Shown: positions 34,932-47,090 of the stretch, piece after piece
Layout: each line of letters starts with the position of its first letter
How positions within the stretch are numbered: position 1 is the stretch's first letter
Assembly (NCBI GenBank): GCA_023213395.1
Contig: CM041465.1
Location: 155,627,741-155,691,740 of the forward strand
Direction of reading: 5' to 3'
DNA length: 64,000 nt
Source of the DNA: Cycas panzhihuaensis
Lineage: Eukaryota > Cycadophyta
The notes under the pieces: model-generated
Seen by the model: only the letters and a program-made list of their open reading frames with translations
What the model was told of the DNA's origin: nothing
The model's database searches: none
Program-made: the position numbers and the translations under genes

Positions 34932-35388
34932 TGTGTTAAGGAAACATCTACATAAGAAATGTATCAATCTTTATTATCCAATAATAAAGAAATATATATA
35001 ATATATAGTAGAATACTCATAGTAGTAATAACCAGCTGCCATACTCCTCAATATATCCAATACATCAAATACCATCAACATCATAAAAAAACACCCTAAA
35101 TTAGGCTATATAAGAGGAGTCGAACAAGATACAAATCTTGACTATTAAATCTAGAGTATTTTGAATGAACGACCCTGATTCTCTTTATAATCTAGTATGT
35201 TTTACTACGTTAGCTTTTTTGGGTTATAGGTTATTGCCCCTGAACCCCCTCTTTATGTGTGTGAGGAGGATGGGTGGTGGTGGTTCCAACCCCCCCTCCC
35301 CCCGCACCCCCCAACTAAGGAAGGGTCTTGCCTCCCTTAGATTACCCCTGTGAAAGTTTAAGGGTGAAACTGTATTGCTAACTTGTCA
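34932..35388 (-). repeat. Probable Copia-3 3' LTR
   Basis: On the minus strand it would start TGACAAGTTAGC after an A-rich purine tract (TTTTAGAGGAAAAAAAATA) and end CCTTAACACA. It includes a TATATAGCC-like box, a G-rich tract at 35290-35312 and the AATAAAG signal near 34985. There is no second copy to confirm the ends. Confidence 0.5.
35290..35312 (-). other. G-quadruplex-capable G tract in the Copia-3 LTR
   Basis: The minus strand has runs of 6, 6 and 7 G separated by TGC and A. Further G runs are opposite C runs at 35237-35250. This is exceptional in a window this AT-rich. Confidence 0.7.
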
Positions 35389-35489
35389 TATTTTTTTTCC
35401 TCTAAAATATTGTTATCACATTATCTATTAATGTCTACCTTTACAATAATTTATCTAATACCTTTCTTGGACCATTCATCACCTTTTTT

Positions 35490-38400
35490 GCAAACTAAGA
35501 GAAGTTAGACACCATTTGAACTTCTCTAATAGTACTAGTTTTTTTAATATATCAACATAATTCTATTTTATATTAACCTTCTCAAGTGCCCCTCCACTTG
35601 CTTTTGTAACCTATCTAATAAAATGGTACTTAAGAGTAATATGTTTTGTCCTACTATGATAAGTTAGATTCTTTGCTAAGTAAATGACACTTTGACTGTC
35701 ACTAAATACCTTTACCTTTTCTTGTTTCCTTTCAAGCTCAACCAATAGACCTTGCAACTAGATTGCTTTCTTATAAGCATATGCTATAGTAATATATTCT
35801 ATTTTTGTAATTGATAATGCAATTATACTCTATAATTTTGACATCTAACTAACTAGACCATTTGTAAGAGTAAACACATAACCTAAAGTAGACATTCTCT
35901 TATCTAAATCTCTTGTAAAGTCTGAATCAACATATCTATAAACTTGATTACCTATATCACCAAAGGTGATGTAATAGTCACTTGTGGCCCTTAAATATTG
36001 AAGCATCTATTTCACTGTTACCTAATGTTCCTTTCTTAGATTTACCATAAACTTGCTAACTACACTGATTACATGTGAAATGTTAGGTCTTATACATACC
36101 ATGACATACATCAAACTTCCTACTACACTAGAATAAGATACACAAGACACATAATCTTTTTCTTCTTCACTACTAGGACTCATACTCGAAGAAAGCTTGA
36201 AATAGAAAGCCAAAAAGACACTAACTAGTATCACATTTGTCATACTAAATCTTATTAGCACCTTCTCTATATCTATCTACTATGATAATCATAGCTTACC
36301 ATTTTTCCTGTCTCTATATATCTCCATACCTAATATTTGTTTTGTAGCTCCTAGATCCTTTATATCAAAAGTCCTAGCTAATTGAACCTTTAACTTGTTG
36401 ATTTTTACTATACTCTTGCTTACAACCAGCATGTCATCAATATACAATACCAAGATAATAAATAATCTATTATCCAAGAATTTAAAGTAAACACAATAAT
36501 CATACTTACTTCTTTTAAAATCTTATCTCTCCATAAAGGCATCAAAATTTCTATACCATTTCTTAGGTGGTTTATTTAGGCCATACAGTGATTTCTTGAG
36601 CCTACAAATAAGTCTTTTCTTGCCATCCTATACAAATCCTTTTGGTTAATCTATATAGATCTCATCTAAATCTCCATGCAGAAAAAATATTTTTATATTT
36701 AACTACTCTAACTCTAAATCAAGAGAATTTACTAATGCTAAAAAAACTTGAATTGAAACAAGTTTAATAACTGATGAAAAGATCTTATGAAAATCAATAC
36801 CTACTTTCTATGAAAAGCCTTTAGCCACTAGTCTTGCCCTATATTTATCAACATTTCTATTAACATTTATTTTCTTCTTAAAAACCCACCTACAATCAAT
36901 AGGCTTCCTGTCATGTAGAAGTTCTACCAAGTCTCATGAATTATTTGTCTTCAAAGTATATATCTCTTACTGCATATCCCTCTTCCACTTCTCACTATGG
37001 ATATCATATATTACTTTCTAATAGCATGTAGGCTTACCATCATTAGAAACCAAAGTGAAATAAATAGAATAGTTATACTTATTATATAGATGATTGACTC
37101 ATGTAGATCTTCTAACTAACGGTGGAGGAGTATCTACATACATACTCCTGTAAATCAACTATAAATTTATCTTTAAAAATCTCTTCATGTATTTATATTT
37201 CTAAAGATGGCTAGTTCTCAAGCTTGACATATTGATATTTAGCTTTTCACTCTTAGTTCACTTCAATTTCTATATTTTTTTATTTTAGAAAGGAAGATTC
37301 ATCAAATATAATATCTCTATTAATAGCAATTTTATAGGTAGTAGGATCTCACAACCTGTATCCCTTCACACCATCTCTATCATCATAACCAACAAAGATA
37401 CATCTCTTGGATTTTAGGTCTAACTTTAAACATTGACTTTTATTAGTCAAAGCATAAGCATCATAACTAAAAACTTTCAAATTTGAATAGTCACATAGAT
37501 GTCCAATCCATACCTCTTCAAGAATCTTGTAGTCTATTGTAAGTAATGGTGACCTATTTACCAAATAATAAGCTATCTAAACAGTTTCTATCCATAAGCC
37601 ATGCTCCACTCCTATATTACTTAGCATGCTTCTCGCTCTTTCTAAGAATGTCATATTCATGTGCTTAGCTATTCCACTCTACTATATAGTATAACAAGTG
37701 GTCTTATACCTTTTAATCCCAACTTCTCTATAATAGTTCTCAAACTCCAAGGAGTTGAACTCACCTCTATTTTTAATTCTTAAACATTTAATTGACCTAC
37801 TAGGACTCTTCTCAAATAAAGCCTTGAACTACTTAAATACACTAAAAACTTCATATTTCCTTTTTAAAAAATAGACTCATACCTTTCTAGAGTAATCATC
37901 TATAAATATGATAAAGTATATTGATCCTCCATAAGATATTATAGGGGCTGATCTCCACGTATAGGAATGTACATAATCCAAAACACCTTTACTAGTGTGA
38001 CTCCCTACTTTAAACCTAAGTCTACACTACTTTCCAAAAATATAATATTTATAAAAAGTCAAATGTGAAAGCTACAAGTTAGGAACTAACTTACAATTCA
38101 TCAATACCTTAAGTCCTCTCTCACTCATGTGCCCAAGTCTCTAAGGCCATACTTGAGTTAGATCTTTTGCAGTCTTTGTTGTTATAGTTGCATGGCTGAC
38201 ATCTATACTTTCCACTAAAATATAAAGGTTTTATTTTTTTAAGGCTTTTATAATAACCAAGGTGACATTTGACACCTTCAAGACTCCTTCATGACTTATG
38301 TACTTATAACCACCATAATATAATTTAACTAAGGAAATTAGATTCTTTTTTAGATCATGTACAAGTCTAACTTCAGTTAATATTCTTACTATACCATCAA

Positions 38401-38640
38401 ACATTTTAATTTTGATGCTACTAATGCCCATTGTTTTATAGGAATCTTCATTTCCCATAAATACATTACCACCATCAAGAGGTTGGTACCATGAAACCAA
38501 CTCTTATGTGGATATATGTGGTGTAAGATACATGAATTCAATAACCAATCATGATAATAATAGGAAATATTATAAGCAACCAAGACATCATCATCATCCA
38601 TACCTTGATTTGACTCCACTTGATTAGCCTCCTTAGTAAG
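35490..38640 (-). pseudogene. Copia-3 pol remnant (protease, integrase, RT, RNase H)
   Basis: Read downward. The protease motif near 38540 is LLNSCILHHIYPHKSWF, where LDSGCTxH is usual, so the catalytic aspartate has become asparagine. The GAG-pre-integrase region follows (38231-38500: EVRLVHDLKKNLISLVKL). The integrase C-terminal part (37349-37564) reads VNRSPLLTIDYKILEEVW and RCIFVGYDDRDGVKGYRL. In RT, YIDDML at 36427-36444 keeps both catalytic aspartates, followed by FDIKDLGATKQILGMEI. The RT end (36022-36261) reads YSSVVGSLMYVMVCIRPNI. RNase H (about 35505-36020) has YVDSDFTRDLDKR, KIEYITIAYAYKKAI and SDSQSVIYLAKN. Numerous stops are present. Confidence 0.88.
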
Positions 38641-38688
38641 ATCTTTCTTTTCCTATAACTCCTTCTTTTTGTAGCAATCCTTCTTGGG

Positions 38689-39777
38689 TGATATATTTTT
38701 AGATTTTTAATTTCATAATACTCTTTAAAGTGAGTATAAAATACCTTGTTAATATTTATTTTTCATGTTTCTAACCTTCATTTAGTGGGAAAATATCATT
38801 TAAATGCTTAAAAATTAGAAAAAAAGAAATGTAATTATGGTGTAACCAAGAAGTCTACTGGTGTAACCAAGAAGTCTGTTGGTGTAATATGAAGACCTGT
38901 TGGTGCAACCTGAAGACCTGCAAGTGCAACCATTATGACCAACAACTGCAACCAGAAAATAGAAAAATAAAAAAATAGACAGGAAAAATATATTTTGATG
39001 AAGGAAAAGGATTATGTTTCACATAAAAATATAGGATGATGATTTTACATGTGTCCTCTATATAATTAAAGAAAGAAACCCTAGATTAAATAGTTTTAAA
39101 TTATTTTTTTAACCAATCAAAATGTTAGTTAAAAAACTAAAATAAATAAATTATTTTAGGAAGAAACAACCTAGGCAAGGTTTTAAATCTACCTAAATTT
39201 ATTCAGAAATGGGAGGAAAGATGCCCAACAACTATAGGTGTAGTAGGAGGAGCAAAACTTATAGCGAAATAACATAGAATAGCTTTCTAAAGAAGAAGAA
39301 TGGCTCTAAACTAAAGACTACGTAGGAGAAATAAAGGAAAAAGAGGTGCAAAGGAGAAATAGATGGAAGAAGAAAAAGAAAAGTACCCAAATCTATTCAT
39401 GGGGGGCATTGAAGAATCCTAAGAAGGCTTATACATAGATAAAGGAAGAAGAAAACTATCATAATAGTCCAAAGAAGATGCCCAAGCAGAAATCTTGTCT
39501 AAGAAAAGGTTTATGGCTAAACAGCAACCAAATCTTCATATGTAGATCATTGGTAAAGGTACTAAAGAGTACGCAACTACCCAAAATACACCTAGTATAT
39601 ATTTCTCTGCTCCTAAATTGCTGTAGCAATCCTTTTCATGCTCAATAGAGTGCAAAAATATGAAATTTTATAAGAAAAAATTAAAATATTTTTAAATTTA
39701 ATATATCATTATTGTATATTATTTTAAATTTATTTTAATTAGATAAAGTCTTCACTTTTCCATTCAAATTTGGATCA
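38689..39777 (+). repeat. Gypsy-4 5' LTR
   Basis: Starts TGATATATTTTTAG and ends near TTTGGATCA just before the PBS. It contains five diverged copies of a 21-bp repeat (38838-38942) and an A-rich middle. The left end is confirmed by the matching start of the 3' LTR at 44489. Confidence 0.75.
38838..38942 (+). repeat. 21-bp tandem repeat in the Gypsy-4 LTR
   Basis: Units begin TGGTGTAACC, TGGTGTAACC, TGGTGTAATA, TGGTGCAACC and AAGTGCAACC at 21-bp spacing. The first two are nearly identical and the later ones diverge. No coding role is evident. Confidence 0.85.
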
Positions 39778-39784
39778 ATATTTT

Positions 39785-39797
39785 TGGTATCAAAGCT
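39785..39797 (+). promoter_or_regulatory. Gypsy-4 primer-binding site
   Basis: TGGTATCAAAGCT, one base off the initiator-Met tRNA complement (CAGAGC to CAAAGC), placed a few bases after the LTR. Confidence 0.85.
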
Positions 39798-39964
39798 TAG
39801 TTTCTTGAAACCCTTGGGAAGTTAGGGATTTTTAAAGAAAAAGAGAGAAAATCACTCTTTGTTTTAGTTGTGTAAAAGTTTTTATGAAAACTAGATTTTA
39901 ATATTTATTAACTAGCAAGCCTTTTATTGAATTGCTTGAGAGAGTGTGTAGACAGTGAAGGAAG

Positions 39965-42900
39965 ATGGCTAAACTAGAGCAAGGGATGGAGAAAAGATTC
40001 ATGAAGATGGAGCAAAATCTTGATAAGCTAACGCAACTTGTGGCGTAGTTAATTTCTCAACATGGGGCAACTTCTTCAGTGGCTAAAAGCAAGAAGAAGG
40101 AAGAAGATGAACTAGTGAAAGATGAAACAAATAAAGAACTTGTAGAAGACTAATAAGTTGAAATAGAAGAAGATGATAGTCCATCAATAACAATACATCC
40201 ATTCAAAGAAGAGGTAAAACTTGAATTACCCATCTATGATGGAACCTTAGATGCTGAAAAGTTAGATGATTGATTGGACCAACTAGAAACATATTTTTCA
40301 ATTTATAGGTATAAAAACTAACACAAAATTACTTTTTCTAAGTTAAAATTATCTAAGCACACATTAGTTTAGTGGAATGTTTACCTTAAATCCTATAATA
40401 TAGATGAAATTACATGGTAGCAATTTAAAATTCTCATTAAAAAGTAATTATGCCCTATTGGGTATGAAGAGCTGTATAGGATTAAATGATAGTATCACCG
40501 ATAGGAAAGAGGCCAAAATGTCAAAGATTACACAATAGAATTTCAAAAGTAAGTTGTTGTGTTAAGACATCAAGCTAAAATATATTAGAGGGATACACTA
40601 GCATATTCAACAAGAACTTTAACTATTTAAAGTTTAATTACTTGATGAAGCCAATAAGAAAATGATCGCCATAGAGAAGAGGAACAAGAAGGTGTATGCT
40701 AAAAGGAGAAGGTTTTCACCTCAAGAAGGTAGTAATGAACCTACCCAAGGAAAGAATATTCTAAGTAAAGTTAGACAACAACCGATTAGAGGTTTTAATA
40801 AGAATAAATAAGTCAATATCACCCAAATCAAAGTCACTTGCATGCATTACAAGCGAGCGAACCATAGCATAGAAAATTGTCAGTTCCTACATCCAGAGAA
40901 GCATCCCAAGAATAAGGGAAAAGGTAAAGCCAAAATAAAAGGTAAAGCTTTACTTAACTCTGTAGGTGATAAAGATATTTGTGGCACTAAAGGAGCTAAT
41001 GAGAAGTTGATACTCATGGCTAATCTAGAGTCCAAAAACAACCATCAACAAGTTAATCTAGAGATTAGAGAGGAGCTCTTCATGGTAAGAATCCAAATAA
41101 AGCAAAGTATGGTTGATGCCATCTTTGATGGAGGAAGCCAAAAGAACTTAATCTCAAAGACATTGGTGAAGAAGCTAGGATTAAAAATGCATATACATCC
41201 AAAACCATATCCTCTTAGATAGCTGCAAAAAGATTTAGAGTCAAAGGTTACTCACCAATCTAAGTTTAAATTTACAATTTTTGAAAAGTTCATTGATGAA
41301 GTTGAATGTAAGGTAGTTCCTTTGGATATTTGTCAAGTTATGTTTGGTAGACCATATCTCTATGATAGAGATGGAGTCCATCATAGGAGGCTGAAAAATA
41401 TTTGACTCATCAAGGATGGGAAATCATATCTGATCAATGCATCAAAGCCATAAAAGAATATCTCTTTCATATCCTCCCAACAAGTGAAAAGATTAATTAA
41501 TACTTGTGGGAAATGTATGCTACTAATGGTGAAGCAAAAGATGGAAGAAAAAGAGTAAGCAAAGTCTTCAATGTAGGCATTGCATAAGAATCAAGTGCAG
41601 CAGATTGAAGGCCTAAGGAATACACATAATAACGTATTCTAAAAGCCAAAAGGGTTTCCCCCTAAGAGGGTAATTAAACATGAAACCTAGCTGGTTGTCA
41701 ATTCACCTTTGCCCAATCTTAGTCTCTACTAAAACTTAGTTTTAGAGAATGAAGAGATTAAGAGATAGATTCAAGAACTCTTGGTATAAGAAGTGATGAA
41801 GCTGAGTTATTTTCCATGTGATTCACCTATTATTTTGGTGCCAAAAAAAGATGGAGGATAGAGAATATGCATTGACTACTAGGCTTTGAACAAAATCACC
41901 ATAAATAATTAGCATCCCCTACCATGGATAGATGACTTGTTGGACCAATTATAGTCTATAAGATATTTCAGGAAGTTAGACCTAAAATCAGGCCACCATG
42001 AGATTTGAATCTAGGAGGAGGATACTTAGAAGATAACCTTCAAATCAAAGCGAGGGTTATTTGAATGGTTGGTGATACCCTTTAGTCTATTCAATGCACC
42101 TGCCACCTTCATGAGGTTGATGAATGAGGTATTAAAACCCTTCATTGATGACTTTGTAATTATTTATTTAGATGATATTCTGACTTTTAGCCATACTTAG
42201 GAGGAGCACCTCTAACATGTCGAACATGTTCTTAAAGTTCTCCAAGAGGAACAACTAGAACTTAATATGAAGAAGTGTGAGTTTATCAAGTAATCTCTCA
42301 TCTTCATGGGTTTTGTAGTTGGAGGAGGAGAATTGAAGATTGACCCAACAAAGATTAGAATCATTCTCAATTAGCCCACACCCAAGACAACCATGGAGGA
42401 AAGAAGTTTTATTGACGCATGTCAATATTTAAGAAATTTTATTTTTAGATTCTCTCAAATTATAGCACCTCTTCATGCATTGATGGGAGGACATGCAAAG
42501 TTTCATTGGGAGAATGAACAAGAGAAAGCTTTTAAACTTTTGAAGTAGAAAATTTATGAGGCACTAGTGTTAGCCTTACCCTCGTTATAGAAACCATTTG
42601 AATTAGAGACTAATGCTTCAGGCTATGCCATGGGAGTAATGTTAAAGTAAGAGAGAAGACCGGTAGCATATCATTTAAAGGAGTTGTCATAAACTACCCA
42701 ACTTACGATAAGGAGTTCTATGCATTGCACCAAGTAGTTAAGTATTAGAGATCCTATTTATTGGGAAAAAAGGTGGTCATCCACATCAACCACAAGCCTT
42801 TGTAATTCTTACTGACTCAGTCTAAATTATAGTAGGCAAAGCACATGAAGTAGATGTCTTATTTATAGCAGTTTCATATCGTGGTCAAATATAATAAAGG

Positions 42901-44450
42901 CATAATAAATAAAATTATAGACTTACTATCCAGACCACCTTAATATTAAGGGTATTTCTAACTTGTTAGTAGCTTTGTAATTTCACCATTTTTTCCATGA
43001 TGAATATGCTAATTTGTACTTAGAAGATGAGGCATTCAAGCCTATCTTGGAGTAGCTATAGTAGGGAAAAGTAGTTATTGATTTTCAGCTAAAAGATGGC
43101 ATACTCTTCAAGCAAGATAAGCTTTGCATTCCAACACATATAGATCGAATGGAGTAGGTAAGAGAAGCTCATACCTCTCAAGTTGTAAATCACTTTGGAG
43201 TGGGAAAAATATTATTAAATTTGTAGCGATACATGTATTGGCTAAATATATAGTAGGATGTAACTATAGTAGTACGAGGATGTACATTGTGTAGTACATT
43301 AAAGCTAACTAATAGGAAGTTTAGATTGTACACTCTATTTCTTGTTCTATCATGACCATAGGAGAGTATCTTTATGGATTTTTTTAGAGGACTACCAAGG
43401 ACTAAAAATTGTATGGATTATTTGTTTGTAGTTGTTGATCAATTTAGTAAAATAGTGGTGTTGATTCCCTATAGGAAGATAAATATAGGAGAAGATGTAG
43501 CTAGATTATTTTTTTAGAATATTTAGAAGTATTTTAAACTTCCTAACTCAATCATTTCTAATTGAGATAGTAGATTTCTTAGATGTTTTTTACAAACGCT
43601 TTGGGGAATGATGGACACGAAGCTAAAGATGAGCATAGTATTTCATCCTTAAATAGATGGCCAGACTAAAGTTGTCAATAGGATGTTGGTACAACTGTTA
43701 TGAGGATACAATACCAAGCATCTTAAGACTTGGGATGAAAGTCTCTCATTCCTTCAATTTGCCTTTAATAGAGCTATCCATAACTCAACCTAAAAATCAC
43801 CATTTGAGGTATGTTTAGGTTTTCTACCTACAAGTTCATTTAATTTAGAATTTTTAGCTCAACTTACTATAGGAAATGAAAAGGAGAAAGAAGCATAAGA
43901 GAAGGTGTAAAGATGCTTAGAAAGAATTGGAAAAATCCATCAACAGTTTGAGGAGCAACTTTTAAAATCTCAATAAGGATATAAACAGAGGAATGATACA
44001 CATAAAACTAGCCATTCCTTCAAGGAAAGAGATAGAATTTGTTTGCATCCCAGTAAGAAAAGATTGCAAGGTGAATGTAAAAAGCTAAAACCTATATGTT
44101 ATGGTCCCTCTACAATCTTAAAGAATATTAGAAAAAATGATTTATAGCTTCAACTTCTAGAATTCATGAAGATGTATTCAATTATGAATATTGAGAATCT
44201 AAAGATGTTTAAACCATCCATGTTGAATAAAGATGAAGACAAAGTTATACTCTTGCCAAATACGGAGGAGTTATGAGTAGAGAAAGAGGAACTAATACAA
44301 AATAATTGCATTCTTCAAAGGAAATAGACCAAGACCAGAAGAGGCACAATCGAATCCTTCAGGATGGCAAAAAAAGAACAAGTGTCCATCAAGGTAAAAT
44401 GGTACAATAGGGAGAAGGAGAAAGTCAAATTCCCCCATCTACAACTATAA
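39965..44450 (+). pseudogene. Gypsy-4 gag-pol remnant
   Basis: Gag starts at the ATG at 39965 (MAKLEQGMEKRFMKMEQNLD) and continues with ELPIYDGTLDAEKLDD and QLETYFSIYRYKN. The zinc knuckle at about 40830-40873 reads CMHYKRANHSIENC, where the second cysteine has become tyrosine. The protease reads DAIFDGGSQKNLIS near 41115-41155. RT spans about 41690-42330 with SPIILVPKKDGG, ICIDY.ALNKITI and YLDDIL at 42165-42182. RNase H follows (ELETNASGYAMGVML near 42600). Integrase fragments lie near 43120-43900 (MDFFRG-type MDFFRGLP lost to a stop). The tail near 44300-44445 (TKTRRGTIESFRMAKKEQ) is not a clear chromodomain. Dozens of stops sit at expected W and Q codons. Confidence 0.88.
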
Positions 44451-44488
44451 GATTCATGAGGCCAATAACTCCTTAAAAAGGGGAGTTT

Positions 44489-44567
44489 TGATCCATTTTT
44501 TAATCTTTAATTTTATAATACTCTTTAAAATGAGTATAAAATACCTTGTTAATATTTATTTTTAACG
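44489..44567 (+). repeat. Gypsy-4 3' LTR, truncated
   Basis: Begins TGATCCATTTTTTAATC after the purine tract AAAAAGGGGAGTTT (about 44475-44488). Similarity to the 5' LTR ends at about 44567, just before the TA/CA array. Confidence 0.85.
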
Positions 44568-44586
44568 TAAATTTTATTTTTTGATT

Positions 44587-44588
<2 letters not shown>

Positions 44589-44678
<90 letters not shown>

Positions 44679-44680
44679 TA
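44589..44680. repeat. (TA)n(CA)n microsatellite
   Basis: About forty TA units followed by a short CA stretch, placed about 20 bp after the break in the Gypsy-4 3' LTR. Confidence 0.97.
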
Positions 44681-46300
44681 GTTTTTAAAAAATTAATTTA
44701 ATTTAATAATCATCTGGGGTTAAGCCCTCTTCCATCCTAGTTAGCAGTCCTATTGAGCCCCCATATGACCTTGGTTCGTTTGCAAAGGGACAGATTTCAA
44801 AGCTTAATAAATTATTTTTAATAGTTTTGGATTTTAAATGATTAAGTTACTTTTTATATTTTTTGGAGTTTGCTAGCCCCCTTCACAGACTAGCGACAAG
44901 TCACATGTGCTGACTAAGTGACCAGGGGCTCTGGTAAAAAGAGGCTTAAGACCCCCCCTTCTTCAACTTTTTTAGTATAAGAGAGAGGCTTCACTATTTT
45001 GCTAACATCTTCCTAACCAAGAGTCTGTTTTTGAAATGATTGGATTTGTTGGAAAGCTAACTCAGTGATCTACATACTAAATTTGGTTTCACACTAATTT
45101 GAAATTATTTTGTAGGTGTTTTATGCTACTAAATTATCCCTCTTATTTAATATTAGTTTAAGTTTTTTTCATTATTTTTAAGTAATTTATTAACTTTATT
45201 CAAGCATATTTATGTCCTATTGATAAACTAATCTATTTTTGGTAGATTTCATCTTGAATTTTAAGGCTTATATATGTTTTTTTGGCTAAATATTATGTAG
45301 ATTTAACCTTCGAAAAGAAAGCAACATTTGGACAATATTTTACAAACAAAGAGCTTTCTAACCCTTAATTTATTTTATTTTAAACCTTCTCTTTCATTTT
45401 ACTTCATTTCTAGATTATTCAATTTTATTTACGACTCCTATTAAGCTCATTTTAGTTTATTTAAAGGTTATTTTATTTTATTATTAAAGATCATTTAAAA
45501 GTTCATTCAAAGCTCATTTTATTGCATATCAAAGCTCATATAGAATTCATTTTGTTATATTTCAGAGCTCATTTAAAGACTCATTTTATTTCTCTTTTAT
45601 TTCATGTCATTTTAGACCTCATTTATTTTATTTAAAAGGCTCATTTTATCTCATATTTATTTCACTTAAAGGTTTATTTCATTTTATTCTTATTATATTT
45701 TTCAAGTTGCTTTCATTATTTATTAAAAGAAACCTTATTTTTTAACAAGACTACATATAAAATTTATTTTCATATTAAAGAGATAATTTTCTAAATGAAC
45801 ACCCTTTATCCAACCTTATAAGGGGAATGGCTAGGACCCTTGAAGTTATCACTTCACACACACCCTTGCCCTATTCATATTGGATGAAGAATACCATTGG
45901 CTATAAGGTGCAATAGGTGGTAGGTTGAGGTGGAGTACCTTCTCATTTTGGAGTTTGAAGGCCAAGCTAGACCTAGGGGGGTGAGTACCTTAATTTAAAA
46001 ATCTTTTACCACTAGATCTATCACTAGGCATAAGTCTAGTGTAAGTCAATAGATCAAGGGGATCTTGTACCTTTTCAGTAGCATGTGTACTGAGGTATAC
46101 GGAGCCTAACACTTGCATACTAGTATATTGAGTCCCTAATTTACCACTTATGGAAAGGCACTACTAGACATGATAGTAACTAAAGGCTTCCCTTAGAGAC
46201 CCACAAACTTAGAGCCTAACAACCTTTTAGGTAATATGACATATTATTTTAAAAACTATCTTTAGAGAGAATATTTGAATAGACTAAATTTTGAAACATA
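44681..46300 (+). other. Copia-A LTR/leader region
   Basis: Non-coding. The part from about 44960 to 46300 is collinear with 47200-48990 (Copia-B leader): TTTTGTAGGTGTTTTATGCTA against TTTTGTAGATGTTTCAAGCTA, CCTTATAAGGGGAATGGCTAGGACCC against CCTTATAAGGAGAATGGTTAGGACCC, and AAGGCACTACTAGACATGATA against AAGGCACCACTAGACATGATA. A region of repeated GCTCATTTTATT words lies at 45470-45700. Where LTR ends and leader starts cannot be fixed, and no PBS was recognised. Confidence 0.6.
45470..45700 (+). repeat. Degenerate short-period repeat (CTCATTTTAT words)
   Basis: At least eight imperfect copies of (A)GCTCATTTTATTTCAT-like words, spaced about 25-45 bp, in a T-rich stretch of the Copia-A leader. 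Not a clean tandem array. Confidence 0.6.
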
Positions 46301-47090
46301 ATAGATACAAACTTTGGTAATATGATCATCCTCAAGTTTGATGGGTCAAATTCTTGAATTATGGTAGGAGGATGAGACCCATCCTCATGCTAAATACATG
46401 TGGGATATTGTGAAGATAAGGTATATAGAACTTGGTTAAAATGCTATTGAAGTAGAAAAGTAAGCCTTTAAAGAATGTATAAAGAAGGACAATGAAGCAT
46501 TAACATTGATATTTTGTGCCTTAGAATATCATATCTTCCTAAGAGTTAGTGAGGTATCAAAATCCAAAGAAGCATGGGACATATTACAACTTATCCATAA
46601 AGAAGTACCCTCATGAAAAGAATGAATATGGTTGAAGGTCTACCCTAAATTGAAGCTAATAAGGATATATGTGAGGGATGCCTCCTAGGCAAGTAACATA
46701 AAGAAAGTTTTCCTAATAGAAGTTATAGAGTAAAGTGGCCACTTTAATTAATTTACACAGATCTTTATGGTCTAATGGATGTCCCATCTCTAGTTGGTAC
46801 AAAGTATTTACTTACCTTTGTTAATGATTATACAAGAAAGACATGGGTTTACTTCCTAAAATTCAAGTCAAATGTATTTTAATACTTTGTGGACTTCAAA
46901 ACCTTTATGGAGAAGTAAAGTAGCCACAAAATACTTTTCCTAAGATCATACCTACCATAGCATTAGAAGATAATATACAAACCCCTACACACCATAATAG
47001 AATAGGGTCATTAAATGTAAAAAGCACACCTTAACTGAAATGGCTAGGTGCATGCTTAAAGATAAGAAATTGAGATATAAAACTAGTCTC
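46301..47090 (+). pseudogene. Copia-A gag joined to integrase remnant
   Basis: Gag (46301-46680) reads NMIILKFDG, RRMRPILMLNTCGI and later EDNEALTLIFCALEYH-like text, matching Copia-B gag (from 49138). From about 46735 it switches to integrase core: IYTDLYGLMDVPSLVGTKY, LTFVNDYTRKTWVYFLKFKS, KTFMEK, then after a gap YTPHHNR and LTEMARCMLKDKKLRYK near 47020-47085. The gag C-terminus, zinc knuckle and protease between them are missing, so a deletion of about 1 kb joined the two. Stops are present. RT is absent: the sequence passes into Copia-B at about 47090. Confidence 0.8.

Larger units (their letters stand above)
34932..38688 (-). mobile_element. Copia-3: Tnt1-like copia element lacking its 5' end
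   Basis: A minus-strand copia element with protease, integrase, RT and RNase H in order, and a probable 3' LTR at 34932-35388. It ends at 38688, where Gypsy-4 begins within the gag/protease junction. No matching gag was found on the other side of Gypsy-4, so either the 5' part was deleted or lies beyond recognition. The GVKGYRL and integrase C-terminal text resemble the Tork/Tnt1 group. Confidence 0.8.
38689..44567 (+). mobile_element. Gypsy-4: Ty3/gypsy element with truncated 3' LTR
   Basis: A plus-strand element with a 1.09-kb 5' LTR, Met-tRNA-type PBS, gag, pol and the first about 79 bp of the 3' LTR. The two LTR starts share AATACTCTTTAAA, GAGTATAAAATACC and TTGTTAATATTTATTTTT, after which the right copy departs into other sequence next to a microsatellite. 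It interrupts or abuts Copia-3. Confidence 0.85.

Noticed and set aside
44568-45000. Missing gag of Copia-3 on the far side of Gypsy-4
   Set aside because: I looked on the minus strand for gag motifs and found none, so the Gypsy-4 insertion cannot be shown to split Copia-3 cleanly.
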